A DNA stretch of 63,863 nucleotides. Origin: Branchiostoma floridae. Lineage: Eukaryota > Chordata > Leptocardii > Amphioxiformes > Branchiostomatidae. The notes below the pieces were generated by a model that saw nothing but the letters and a program-made list of their open reading frames with translations, did no database searches and was not told where the DNA came from. The stretch spans positions 9,576,715 to 9,640,577 of the forward strand of contig NC_049996.1 in NCBI RefSeq assembly GCF_000003815.2. The letters are read 5' to 3'. Shown one piece after another: positions 20,501 to 33,108 of the stretch; the first letter of the stretch is position 1, and each line of letters opens with the position of its first letter. A program made the position numbers and the translations under genes.

Positions 20501-23500
20501 TTCATGCCTGGGCCAGCTCCACTCTCAGTCTGGAAGGTGTACATGGGGTCGGGCCGGGGGCGAGGCTGACTCGTTTTGTGTAGATTTTCCCAGGCACGGG
20601 ACTGATTGCCCCCGTACCTGGGATTGTACGTCCCTTTACCGTTGCTGTGGAAGGATCCATGTGTTGGCTGAGCGTTCGAAAACCCCTGGGTATAGCCTGG
20701 CTGTGAGTATCTATTCTGAGCCCCTCGAAAACTGCCACTCGGACTAGACCCTCGAAAACTGCCACTCGGACTAGACCCTCGGAAACTGCTGCTCGGACTT
20801 GAACGAAAAAAACTACGGCCTGAAAAGAACATTGAAATTCATTCAAATTAAGTGAACTATTGATTGAAAGCAAAACTGGCTGAGAGCATCCACAACCACA
20901 GCTCCATCTAGTGGAGATGAGATGTATTGCACAGCAGCAACACTATCACTACTAGCTGCTTTAAATTCAAATGCAGATGAAACAGATGTATCAGTACTGC
21001 CATTATCAGCATCATCTACCATCCAACTTGCATCTAAGACAGCATTTTAACATAGCAAATTTTATCCAATAAAAACAGCAGAGGTAGGATTAGACCCCAT
21101 TCATACATGTACCAGTATTCACAAATGAAGATTCACACAGGATTGTTAGATTCAATCTGCCAAATCCAGCCCAAGGTGGATTTGACAGATTAAGATTAAA
21201 TCCCTCCACAGAGCCAGATTCGAACCATTCATACCAGGATTCATGATATGGAAACAATCCTTTACCAGGGGGAATCCTGATTCACAAATCCTGGTGTTTT
21301 GTTTGTTTGCTTGTTTGAACCTTTATCTATTCATGGGAAGCTCATATCGGTCTACAAGCCACTGAGGAAAAAGGTAAGGGTAAGATACAAACAGAGATTT
21401 TGAAATTCCTTACCAGGTCCTCCCGGTCCCCCAAAACTGAAGTGTTGGCCTCCGTGTCCACCTCCTCCAAAGAAAGCTTGGAAGATGGTGTTGGGGTCAA
21501 AGTCGTGGCTGAACGGACTGTCCATGTCGTCGATGTCCTGTCCGTTGTCGTACCGTACGCGCTTCTTGGAGTCCGAGAGGGTGGCGTACGCCTCGCCAAT
21601 CTCCTTGAACTTCTTCTCCTGCTCTGCTTTCTCCTCTGGAGTGGCACTTGAGTGGCGATCTGGGAAAATGCAATGGTTTCACAATATAGTGACTGAAAGG
21701 ACCTTCTAGGAACAGTTTCATAAGGTTGGTAAGTCACTGGATGACAATAGTTCTTATATATAACCAAGCATTTAATTCAAGATTGTCTGTCACCTTACTG
21801 AAAGCAATTCTGATTTTGTTACGCAAAGCAAAGTAGCCTTGAACCCAGCCTTGTTAGCTTTGGTGCGCTCCCAAACAATGCTACCTGGCGACCGTCGGGA
21901 GTGGACCAAAGCTAGCAAGGCTAGATTCCAGGCTAAGGTTAAAGTACATATTAAGATCAATGTGTCAAGGACAACAACCTAAGAATTGTCACACATTACA
22001 ACAACCTCAATGCACTAGAGAGTCTCGAAAAGGGTCTGGGAAACACAGGCCTTGCTGCTGGCATGCTTTTGAAGAGAAAACAATGTGTAATGTCTGCTAT
22101 GTACACAAATATCCTGAATCAAATGAATTATCATGCATGTCTCCTATGTACATGAATATCGTTTAAGTTAAATGAATTATCATTACCTGGATGTGTTTCT
22201 AAGGCCTTCTTCTTGTAGGCTTTCTTGATCTCATCATCAGAGGCGTCTTTCCTGACACCAAGAATCTTGTAATAGTCTTTCCTCTTACTCTTCTTCAGCT
22301 CTAGCTTGGCATTGCTTAGTAACTGTTTGTGCTCTGAAAAAAGGGGATAATCATAATTATAATTATAATGTAGATAGCAGCCTTGTCAGAACAGGCCGGC
22401 AGGCGGCAGGAATCGCCGGCTACTTGCATTTTTCAGCCGGTTACATTTGTCTCAAATTTCAAAAAATAAAAGCCTAAATCCAGTGCTCTCCGTTACAAAA
22501 TCCCCCAGCAATTTGTTTTGATAAACCTCTGATAGTTTTCTGATAGCTAACTAGGTCTTCAGGGTCTGAAAACCCCATCAAAATGACGAATTTCCATGCA
22601 TGTGGAAGGTTATCTTTGTTGTTTACATTGCCCGAGCTAGGAGCAAGCACCACTGATGGCCTCCCCAAAGGGCTACACGCCTCTAGGGGGCGGAGTTAAT
22701 ATATATGAACCTTTGAGGGAATGCTGGCCCTGGCCTCCCCAAAGGCTACACGCCTCCTAGGGGGCGGAGTTAATACATCGCACGCAACCTTCGAGGGGAT
22801 GCCGTCCTGGCCAGTGCCCTGGCCTGTGACGGGTCTAGGGGTGTGCCGTTGGCATGGGAACCATCCCAACATTTCTGCTGGCAGAATGTATCTTTCTCAG
22901 CTTTCTGTGTCAATCTTTCCCTGGTAACTTTCAACACTACAATGTTTTTTATTGAGGTAACCTGTGGAGAGAGAAAAATTCTAGTTCCTCTCTGACAAAG
23001 CCCCATGCTGCTTGTGAAATTGAAACATTTTGCTTCTTCCAAGGGAGTTCCCAGGTTTCTCATGTTACGCTTCAAAGGCCAAGACATCGGGGGAGTGGCT
23101 ACAGTGCGATTTGGGCAAAGTCTATGATCAAAACATCAGGGGAGGTTGTGCTTATTTTGGACATTACTTCATAACATTTTTCTAATGATTGAAGATTTCA
23201 GAGGAAATTCTTGGGGTGTGTTTGTTGGAATGCTTGAGAAAGTTCATTGGTCATTACATTCCCTGTAACTTGTAAGCAAATGCACAGATTTTTGCTGTCT
23301 TCTCTTTTAATGATATTTTGGTAATTACCATGATCAAGATAATTAGATTTATCAAGGATCTAACAAGAATGAAAGTTAAATTAGGAGGCTTTGCCCAATG
23401 TTTTCAACATTTTTTCATGAAGACTTGCCTCAAGTTCCAAGCAGGAAATACATGACTTGGAGTTGTGTATACTGTTCCACTTGTTGAACTTGAAGGCACC

Positions 23501-26500
23501 GTTGGCCCCCGGTTAGGGGTCATAGCGGGGAACCTATGCCCAATTTTTTTGAAATTCAGGATTTTTTTTTTGGTCAATTCAAAGTTATAAGATGATAATA
23601 AAAGTTACCCAAAATACACCCCAAAACCATATTTAGGGGTCTAAATTTAAAAATTTTCCAAGGGGGAGGCCCCCCAGACCCCCCCAACGGGACGGGGGGA
23701 AACCCCCCTCCCGTACCTACCCCCCCCTCGCCACTTCGTGGCTCGCCGCAAGCCGCTACGCGGCTTGCCTCCTACTTTCAAACATTAGCCCCCTACTCTA
23801 AAACTTTGTGACAAGGCTGGATATCACTTTCACATAGCAAAGTTGATTAGACTTTTGTGTATAACTATTAATCTGATATGTCAACTTTACTCAGTGAAAG
23901 GCTGTTGGACGATCTTGTACAGTTGTTTGTTTTTAATATCCACCATTTGTGAACATTTTCTTATGTATCTATTAATGTGCAAGACAAAAACCACTTTCAG
24001 AACAAATCTCAGTTAAACATCACTTATTCTTTTATTCTAAGAATGCCTTCAGTAATAAAAGCTTTGCCATTTATTTCTGTAGATTCGTCATTAGTAAGAT
24101 CTAAGAATATTCATGACTTTTGCCATTAACATTTAAGACAATGCCATACCCCTTGTTCTTTCCATGTTGAAGACCTTTTCATAGTCTCTGACTGCCTCTT
24201 CATACTGTTCTGTATCCATGTAGCTGGAAAAAATCAGTTTCAAGTTATTTTCAACTTGTTTAAGTTTAATCTATAACATTTCAAGAATCACTCCTTAAAC
24301 TGGCCATACACGGATCAAAATCTATCACAATCATGTACTCTGTATTAATGAACTATCTTCAACGTATTTCAAAGCATAATTCCTTTCTTTCTAATCCCTC
24401 CATAGCTTGTTGTTTAAGTCAACATGCAAATTCTCACCACTTTGCTCTCCGAAGATATGCTTTCAGGTAGTTGTCGTCTAGCTTGATTGCTTCCGTGCAG
24501 TCCTGGATAGCTTGATCTAACTTGTTTACCTAGAGCAACAAAAATACTTCGTCAAAATCAGTTTATAAATGACCTAAAGATTCTACAATATAGTAAAATT
24601 CAACAACCTACGAGACTTCCAACTGGATTTCTTAATGCTGCACAGGACCACAACAATGAAGTATTTAAAGCCAGCACTAAAAATGACACATCGATTGATG
24701 GAGGACTTGTTAGAACATGGCAAGTCATATTCCAAGCTTGCAAGTTATACACAAGAATACAAAAGTTACACACGAGGGAACAAATGATGTTAAGCAACAA
24801 GGTAGTATCTAAACAGGAATTCCATATAACTACTATTCTACATAAATTCAAATCAAAATTCAACTGTACTGGTACATACAACTGTACATATTCCAGAATC
24901 CCACAACTGAAAAGTATACATTATGTACATGTATAAACAGGACAGTGTGGCGGCCATGTGAGTGTGGATGTGTGGAAAGGGAAACGACGAAGACGTGGAA
25001 GAAAAACACCAACAGCAGCGGGAACCTTGAACGTTTCCTCTGCTTCCTCCATGGGCACCACGCTATGTTTCATGTCAAACTCGTGTAGCTATGGCAACAG
25101 CATCAACACAGAACACAGCAGAGAGAACATTAAAAAAAAACAAGTTATTTAAAAATCCCTTTGAATACACATGTTGTTCCTGCAAGCTGTCATAAAAGAA
25201 TTAAATCAGTGTTAGAAATAGTGTTAAAGAAAACATCAGCATTTGTACATGTTGGAGACACTCTAATAAGCTCTTTCACGGAGATCAGAACTCATCTGCA
25301 GCGATTGAAATTCTAGGTAATAGGTAAAAATTAAACAAAACCCGTCTTGACATTGTTAAATGAAACAATGGTCAAGACAAGGACAAGGTTCTTTTCGAGG
25401 ACTTTACATTAAACATATGACCAAAAATTCCTGTCCCCGCACATGCATCCTGATCTCTGTGAAAGGGTTTATACTTTTAAAGGTAGTAATAATATATACT
25501 CTTTCTCTTGACCCTTACCTTAGCCCCTACAGTAGCCCTGTTGTTATAGAGTTTGGAGTTGATGAAGACATTGTGGGGGTCTATTCTTAAGGCTTCCGAG
25601 TACAGGTCATAGGCCTCTTGGTAACGTCCTGCCTTGAAGGCGTTGTTCCCTTCTTCCTTCTTGGCCCTCAAGCTTTTGGCTTTCTGTAGAACAAAAAGAA
25701 AAAAATCATACCCGTAAATTTTCTGTTTCTAGTCAATCTTTATTGACTGTAACAAACATTAATCTTTAAAGTTTAATTCTGGTTTAGAATTGTTGTACAG
25801 CAACACTGTAAGGATATCAAGCTAATGTTGCCCATACACCAGAACAAGAGGTTAACCTTGATCAGAAGATACATCGGGTCCGGCACCCATCTCTGCTTCA
25901 AAGCCCTGGGTCACACATACTGACATAGGTGCAAGCACTACAGCGGGGGGCTAGTCCACTGGTAGTGTAGTTTGTTTAGATTCGATACTCTTCCTCTTAG
26001 CAGAGAAAGAAGTATGTACCATTTTTCAGGTCTATGGTATGACCCGGCTACAACATCCAGTCTTCCTTGGTGGTCTCCCATTCAAGTACTGACCCGACTG
26101 CACGTTGCTTAACTTCTTAAATTGAGGGATCAGGCGTATCAAAATGCCACTGCTGTAACACTATTCTAAGGATATACTTACCCTAAATGCAACTTTGGCT
26201 TTTTCATGGTCAGGGCTTAACCTGAGGACTTGTTGGAAGTGTGCGAAGGCCTTGTCCAAGTTGTCCTGATAGTACAGGCACAGTCCTCGCACATACATGG
26301 CATCTACATTCATGTTGTCTATGTGCAGGATGTTACTGTAGAGAATACAACAATCATGGGTTTAAAAAAATGGAGACTCAATCTTTGTACAATACTTGGA
26401 CATTTGTATGTACATGTACATGGCATCTACATTCATGTTGTCTATGTGCAGGATGTTACTGTAGAGAATACAACAATCAAGGGTTTAAACTAAAGGGGAA

Positions 26501-29500
26501 CTAAACCTTTTTTTGTAAAGCATTCTGCAATATTTTAAATACATCAAAAAGTCTAGTTTTTACTTGTTTTACGTTAGTCCATCATAGATTAGCGTTTCCA
26601 CAACATTTGAACTTCGCGGCGTTTTGTTGTTGAGCCCGGGAAGTACCGCGACCTTTGACCTCTGTGACGTATTCCGACCGCCAACCTCCATACTGCTAAA
26701 TACGCCAATACGCTATACCACGGCTTTGTCACCACACTACTCTCCCAATGATGGATTCCGGCGACTTGGAGGGAGTAAACGAGTTTGAGGGCTTTGAGGA
26801 GTACGAGGGGTTTGACCCACAGAATATAACTCCGTACAACTACCTGCCCAGGCGCCCAGCGAGATCGGCCGATGAGACTGGGGAGGGTGGCGCGCGCGCC
26901 GTTGGAGCTACTTCTGTCGCCCCGTCGACACATCCAGAACTTATCGAGGCTGTCAGCGTCGTCGAATGGGACGGGCCCGATGTTGAAACCTTTCTTGCGG
27001 GAGTTACTACAAACTACGCAGGAAGGCATTGCGCCCCCTCCCCACATTTCAGCTGGACGAACTCGCGGGAAAAAAAAACTCCCATCTTCGTACATCCGTA
27101 ATACGTTTTGTGCCACAAACAAGGTCGTAACAAACTCTAAATGAAGAGTTCACAAGTTACGGTCCACATTGGCAAGTCCTCGATTGAGAAAGCCGGACTG
27201 GAAAACTCTATTCATACGATAAGTTCCCGCGCAGTCAAGATGTGTGCTGGACGTGCGAGCTGGGGCAGGTTGGTGGTCGGATTACGTCACAGAGGTCAAA
27301 GGTCGCGGTACTTCCCGGGCTCAACAACAAAACGCCGCGAAGTTCAAATGTTGTGGAAACGCTAATCTATGATGGACTAACGTAAAACAAGTAAAAACTG
27401 GACTTTTTGATGTATTTAAAATATTGCAGAATGCTTTACAAGAAAAGGTTTAGTTCCCCTTTAAGACACAATCTTCACACATACACATACATAAAGACAT
27501 GGACATTCACATGTACATGGCATCTATATTCATGTTGTCTGTATGTAGGATGTTACTGTAGAAAATACAACAATCAAGGGTTTGGATTAAGACACAATTT
27601 TCACATATACACATGGACATTCACATGTGCATGGCATCTACATTCATGTTGTCTATGTGCATGATGTTACTGTACTCTGTAGAAAATACAACAATCAAGG
27701 GTTTAAAAAATAAAGTAAAGACACTATCTTTGCACATACACATGTACATGTACAGGGTATCTACATTTCATTTTGTCTTTGTGGGGGATGTTTCTGTAGA
27801 AAATACATTGTTTTTTATGTTCTGGTATATAAATTTAGATTCAATGTTCATAAAACACTTATCATTAAATGCTACTCTAGGTTGAGCTGCAGAGAAGTAC
27901 AGTTTGTAAAATGACAAGTACCTGAAGACAATGGATTTACACTATCTTTCTACAGAAATCAATAAACATAGCGCATACAAAGATTGGGGGCATAGGGACA
28001 GGCACTGATATAATGTTGACTATTTTTCAAGTACCATGTTATCAGAACAACTGATATAAGGCCACACCAATTTAATTCGTTGGTTCTCGGAATCGCCGCT
28101 TCTAATTTTCCCAATTTCAAAAAAAAAAAAAAATTCCATTCAGTAATCGTGCTGCAAAACTTTGGTTCCGTTAGAGAAACAGAACGTCTGGAAAGTACCA
28201 GTGCATTTACTTTTTCTCACCCCCAAGTCCTTTGCTACCAATTGATTCATATCTTTTTTGTTGCAAAGTATATTTAGGAAGAAATAAATCATCGTAAATG
28301 AGATACACATGGGCATAACATAACGGCTGAGCATGTGCTCTCTCTCACACACACTTTCACATGCAAATTTTCAATTGAAACACAGAAATCGGCACCCAAA
28401 CAAACAACTCAATAAATCACCAATACTTTTTCACTCTTGTACCTCCATAGCCAACATGTTTTGATATGCCTGAAATGCTCAAAGTCTTCCATGAAAATGA
28501 AGTCGGAAAATCTCGGGCGGCCATCTTTTTTCTTTGTTTTGGCCTGTAAGTAAAAAAAGCGCCCCCACGCTGTTTGTAGTGGAACTGCAGATTTGGCTAG
28601 ATAGTACCATTTCAGTGCTGATTTCAGTGATTTGCATGTAACATTAGGTTTTTCTAAGGAAGTTTAATCAAACTGCATCTTAATTTTTTGTCAACAAATA
28701 ATTGTACATGTAACAAAAAGAGAGAATAAACCTATGGTTTTATGCAACATGTAGTTCAGTACTTTGGCTTGTTCATGTATTTTGGGGGGAGTGGAAGTAT
28801 TTGTAATTTTTTTTCCAATTTGCACCAGTTGACCATGAAATGTAATTAGAGCCTTGGATAGACAGATTCTTATCAACTCAGAGAGCAAATAAGTCTTCCA
28901 GCGATGGTATTTTATTTCTAGCGGCAAACTTAAATAATGTTTGTTGTTGTTGTTGCATCTCTGTAAAAATACTATATTGGTCTATTTGAGATGTTTTGTG
29001 AACATTTCTGTTTACTGTAGCAACTGTACATAATTTAATGTATATTGTACAAATTTATGCCAACATGCAATTTTGCATGTAATTTTAACTGATTAACTAT
29101 TTCTATCACACGTATACCATGAGTTCAGGTCTGGACTAACCAGCCTGGACCTGAACCCAGACTTGTTGCAAGTTTTTTTTTTTTTTTTTTTTTTCGCCCT
29201 GTCGCTTCAATTTTTTTAGGAAAAAATCCGAGAACCAACAAATTAAATTGGTATGGCCTAAATGTATAATATATGGATGTATGTACAAAATGCTTGTGTA
29301 ATACTTGATTGTTATGCAGAGTTTGTTGTAGGGATGACAGCCTGAACCCTGACACGGCTGACTCCCACACTTATCAACCCACCCAGCCTGTCTGCCTACA
29401 ATTGATAGAGATAGAGGGATCAGGCGGGGCTTGTAACACTTGCTCAAAAATCAATACCACCTGTCATAGCCAACAGGGCCTCAGTACTGCGATGATAACG

Positions 29501-32500
29501 TAGGCCTGGGTTTCCTGAGAAAGGAAGATTACTTTGTATCTTCCTTCTTCATTTTCAAGCAGTAATCTGAGATATAGAATAGAAAAACTGAGAAAATGCA
29601 ACAGATTTTTTTCATTTCTCTCACTATATTTGTTTTATCTGACAGTGTGTAAATGTACAACTGCTGTTGTCTTTTGAACCATGAGAGTAGAAATATTGCT
29701 AATTTTCTTTGTCAAAACAGATCTTGACAGGGTTCCTTATTTCCTTTCTACAAAATATTTACTTTTAATTAGAAGATATATATGACAAATGTTATTGAAT
29801 ACTCGTCATTTCACATTGCTTCTTTGTATCTGATATTGGGGTACAATCTTTACTTGGTACATGTGCAAACACAATGTGTGTGTATGTAAATACAAACAAA
29901 ATGCAATCATGAATGACTTGTAGATTTCCTTGTTTTTGTGAGGATAGACTTCATTTTGCAATAGAAGGGGAAATGAGGCTTAAGTAGTGTTTAAAATCCA
30001 ACAGCTGAAATAATTCTGTAGTGCAGTAGTAGCACATTGGACACCCACAAATTCATGGGGGAGATCACCACAAAAACCGATGACAATAAAACCGAGAACA
30101 TGTCAAGATTTACGGTATATTAGACAATGAAATACTTCTAGCTGCTATGTCAAGGGAAATGAAAGAAAGCCAACTCAAGGACACAAGTGGAAAGATGCAA
30201 GAAATATGCAAACCATGCGGACACCACCGTGCACAAAACCTTTGGTAGAAATCCTGCGCAATCAAACACTGAACACCACAAAGGCTTTAAAATACCCTGT
30301 CCCTGCTTTGGGAGCGGAAGGGTTCATAATGCGGGAAAGTGCCGCCAGGGAGATGGTAGATAGATGTGGTGGATCGCCATGTGTGACAGGACACCTTAAT
30401 AACAGAGCCCAAAAGACGATCCGCCTAACTACTCAACTCTTCAGGGTACTGCTGAAATTAATTGTATTCAGCAGTAAAAATATGTGTACAAGACTTATGC
30501 TGTTACCAGTCAAAGTGTGTGCATTTTTCCCGATTAGTGTTGTTTCAAAAATTGACCGTAGGCTTTGGGGGTTAACTATCCAATATTTCATTCAACTTTT
30601 AGATTTTCCAGGATGGCTAGTCAAATTGGTGGAACTCGAACAAGTAGCTGTTGATGACTAGATTGATAATTCGAGTATGCACCTTTGCGTACATGTCTCT
30701 TCGAATCTTTTCTTACAACAATTCCTTATAGAATTCTAGGTTTTTAAATGCTGACAGTTGTTCCATACACAAAGGTTCACCACAAATGTTTTGAATCATT
30801 TCATCTATACATGTTGTATCCTGAACCTTGGTATTTGTAAAAGCCATTCATACTTCAGAAATCATCTTGAATAATCTAACAATTATCTTGACTACAAAGT
30901 GGGAATTAGATATGGATCAGTGAGCTTTGAAATTGCCCTCGAACACTTGTACTGTCTTTTTAAAGACTTGACATAAGCTCTTTGCAGCAGCTCAATCTGA
31001 ACCCACTTTCAACACTCTTCTGGGAGAAGGGGCTTAACTACTTAATATATTCAATCCTGCCTAACTCTGTAAGTTGGCAACACCTACCCTCCTAAATCAG
31101 ATTCAGAGCACAGAAAAACACTTGTATCATTGAATTTTGCATCGAATACTCCTCTTCATTTGGTCATCTCTTGCCAAATCTTTCTTTGGCCTCTTAAATT
31201 TTCTTAATACTTTTCCTAAGAAAGCACCCTATTAACATCCAAGACAGTCTGTATTCTACCTACAATGTAGTCAACTACATGTGTACTGTACATTTGTAGA
31301 TGTTGACATTTTCATTGTGTTTTCAGTTGATGAGTCTCTCATCAAAACCTCATCACATTGCAAACATAAAAGGTCTTGTGTTACTACAGTTGTTTTAAAT
31401 TCAACTGTGAACTCAAACCCTTAATTGTCACTATGCTGCGTAAACTTGAGTGCCATAGAACTAAAAAAAATAACTGAAATCAATTTACCGCACCATGATC
31501 ATCAAGGGAGACCTTTGAAAATGTGATGTAACTAGAACTGCCAACTCACCTGACTACATCATGTGCCTCTGTGTGCCTGCCTAACAAAGCTAGTGCTTCC
31601 GCCTTCTTGATTTTGAACTTGGTACACTGTGGTGCGTGATCAAGCGCTCGGTCCAGACAGAATACAGCCTTCATGTAAAAACAAAAAGCAATCTTTTAAT
31701 TCTATTGTCCTGTCGATAATGAAAATTATGAAAATTATAGACATCTATAGAGATCTAGCAAACTGAAATAATAATGAAATACATTTGAGAAACATTTACA
31801 AGATGCATATCCATTATATTTCCAAGTTGATAAACAATAATCCTAATAGAATTACTTACCTTTCAGACATTCATGTACTGACACATTTGGGACAATCAAA
31901 ATTTAAAAATTCATAAACATGTCTCTTTATTGAGGCAATGAGAACTAATCGGCTCAATATTCCTACAAAAAATGCATCATTTGAATGTTGGTAATGACAT
32001 ATATAGAACACATGCTAAACTTTGCATCCAGTACAGAGAACCCTAGTTGTCTACTCACCCTTCTGAAGTCGCCCTTTTTCATATCACCCTCTGCCTGGGT
32101 CTCAAAATGGTGGACAGACTGAGCCACCTTTAACTGGAAGAACAACACAAAGTGTGGTATTTAACATCCCCTCAGGACAGAGTGTATCCAACCCTTCACC
32201 TATTGTGCCAGTTCAAACTGACACTTCAAGGTGGTGGAACTTGTCAGAAGTTCTTGTCTCTTCCTAAACATACTCATATTGTTATATAACAGTGTATGCC
32301 TTAATTCATATCTAAATTCAGTGCAAACCAGCTGGTGCAAACTCTTTGACTTTTTTCATTCAAGATAACATTCTATCACTTATAGTTATGCAATGGGTTA
32401 ACTTTTGATAAACATGAATATAGAGCTTTGCACATCTAACCATGTACTGATAATAGTACATGTAGAATTTTCAGAAATCATAGTTTTTTATACATTTTCT

Positions 32501-33036
32501 GAATATTCCATTACATGAGTCCAGTAAGATGCAATGGTGCAGTAAACAATCCTTTCTCCTAATTCAAGGTTGCCTAGCTTATCTACTTTACAAACAAATC
32601 AATCTTTCTTCATTCAAAATACCAATCTTGTATATAATTTTAACATTTCTCTCAGTGTCTTCGATGTTAAGATTGTAGGGTGTTCCTTACCTCATCAGCC
32701 ACAGACTGGTTGTTAGGGTCCAGCTGTAGTACCTTCTGGTATGTGCTGATAGCCTGGCTGGGGTCTCCTAGCATCAGCAGACACTTCGCTTCCCTCATGT
32801 AACCCTGAAAAACATGACACAACAAACATCACACATGTGGAATGATTTTATAAACTCAAGTTCCAAAGCAAGAAAATAAGATTAAGAGCGCATATGGTGA
32901 GTACAAGACATATTATTATGTAATCTAAAGACAGACAATGAAAATTAAATAAGGCAAGTGATGATCACTAATACTACTAGACCAGTATTTTCTAGCAAAA
33001 GAGGAATGTTTCCTTTGTAATCTTTCAGTCTCTTGA

Positions 33037-33108
<72 letters not shown>

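Larger units (their letters stand above)
22334..24149 (-). other. DNAJC7 intron 11, 1.8 kb, repeat-rich
   Basis: Holds a two-copy 74-bp minisatellite (22657-22804) and a GC-rich transposon-like stretch with runs of C/G and two adjacent tight hairpins (23640-23770). No coding frame. Confidence 0.6.
24530..25518 (-). other. DNAJC7 intron 9
   Basis: Contains a possible 63-nt cassette exon (25026-25088) and a MITE (25271-25467). No other coding signal. Confidence 0.55.
26336..31549 (-). other. DNAJC7 intron 7, 5.2 kb
   Basis: Contains four decayed copies of the exon 8 acceptor (26413-27815), two terminal-inverted-repeat elements (26493-27461 and 28060-29258) and about 2.3 kb of plain AT-rich DNA. 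A 151-codon open frame on the + strand at 30206-30661 has no recognisable features. Confidence 0.65.

Noticed and set aside
26748-27101. 117-codon frame in the centre of the 969-bp transposon as a host gene
   Set aside because: Enclosed by the inverted repeats, so part of the element; no known domain seen.
30206-30661. 151-codon + strand open frame in DNAJC7 intron 7
   Set aside because: No recognisable motif, no supporting splice or promoter context, and the composition looks like a chance frame in a repeat-rich intron.
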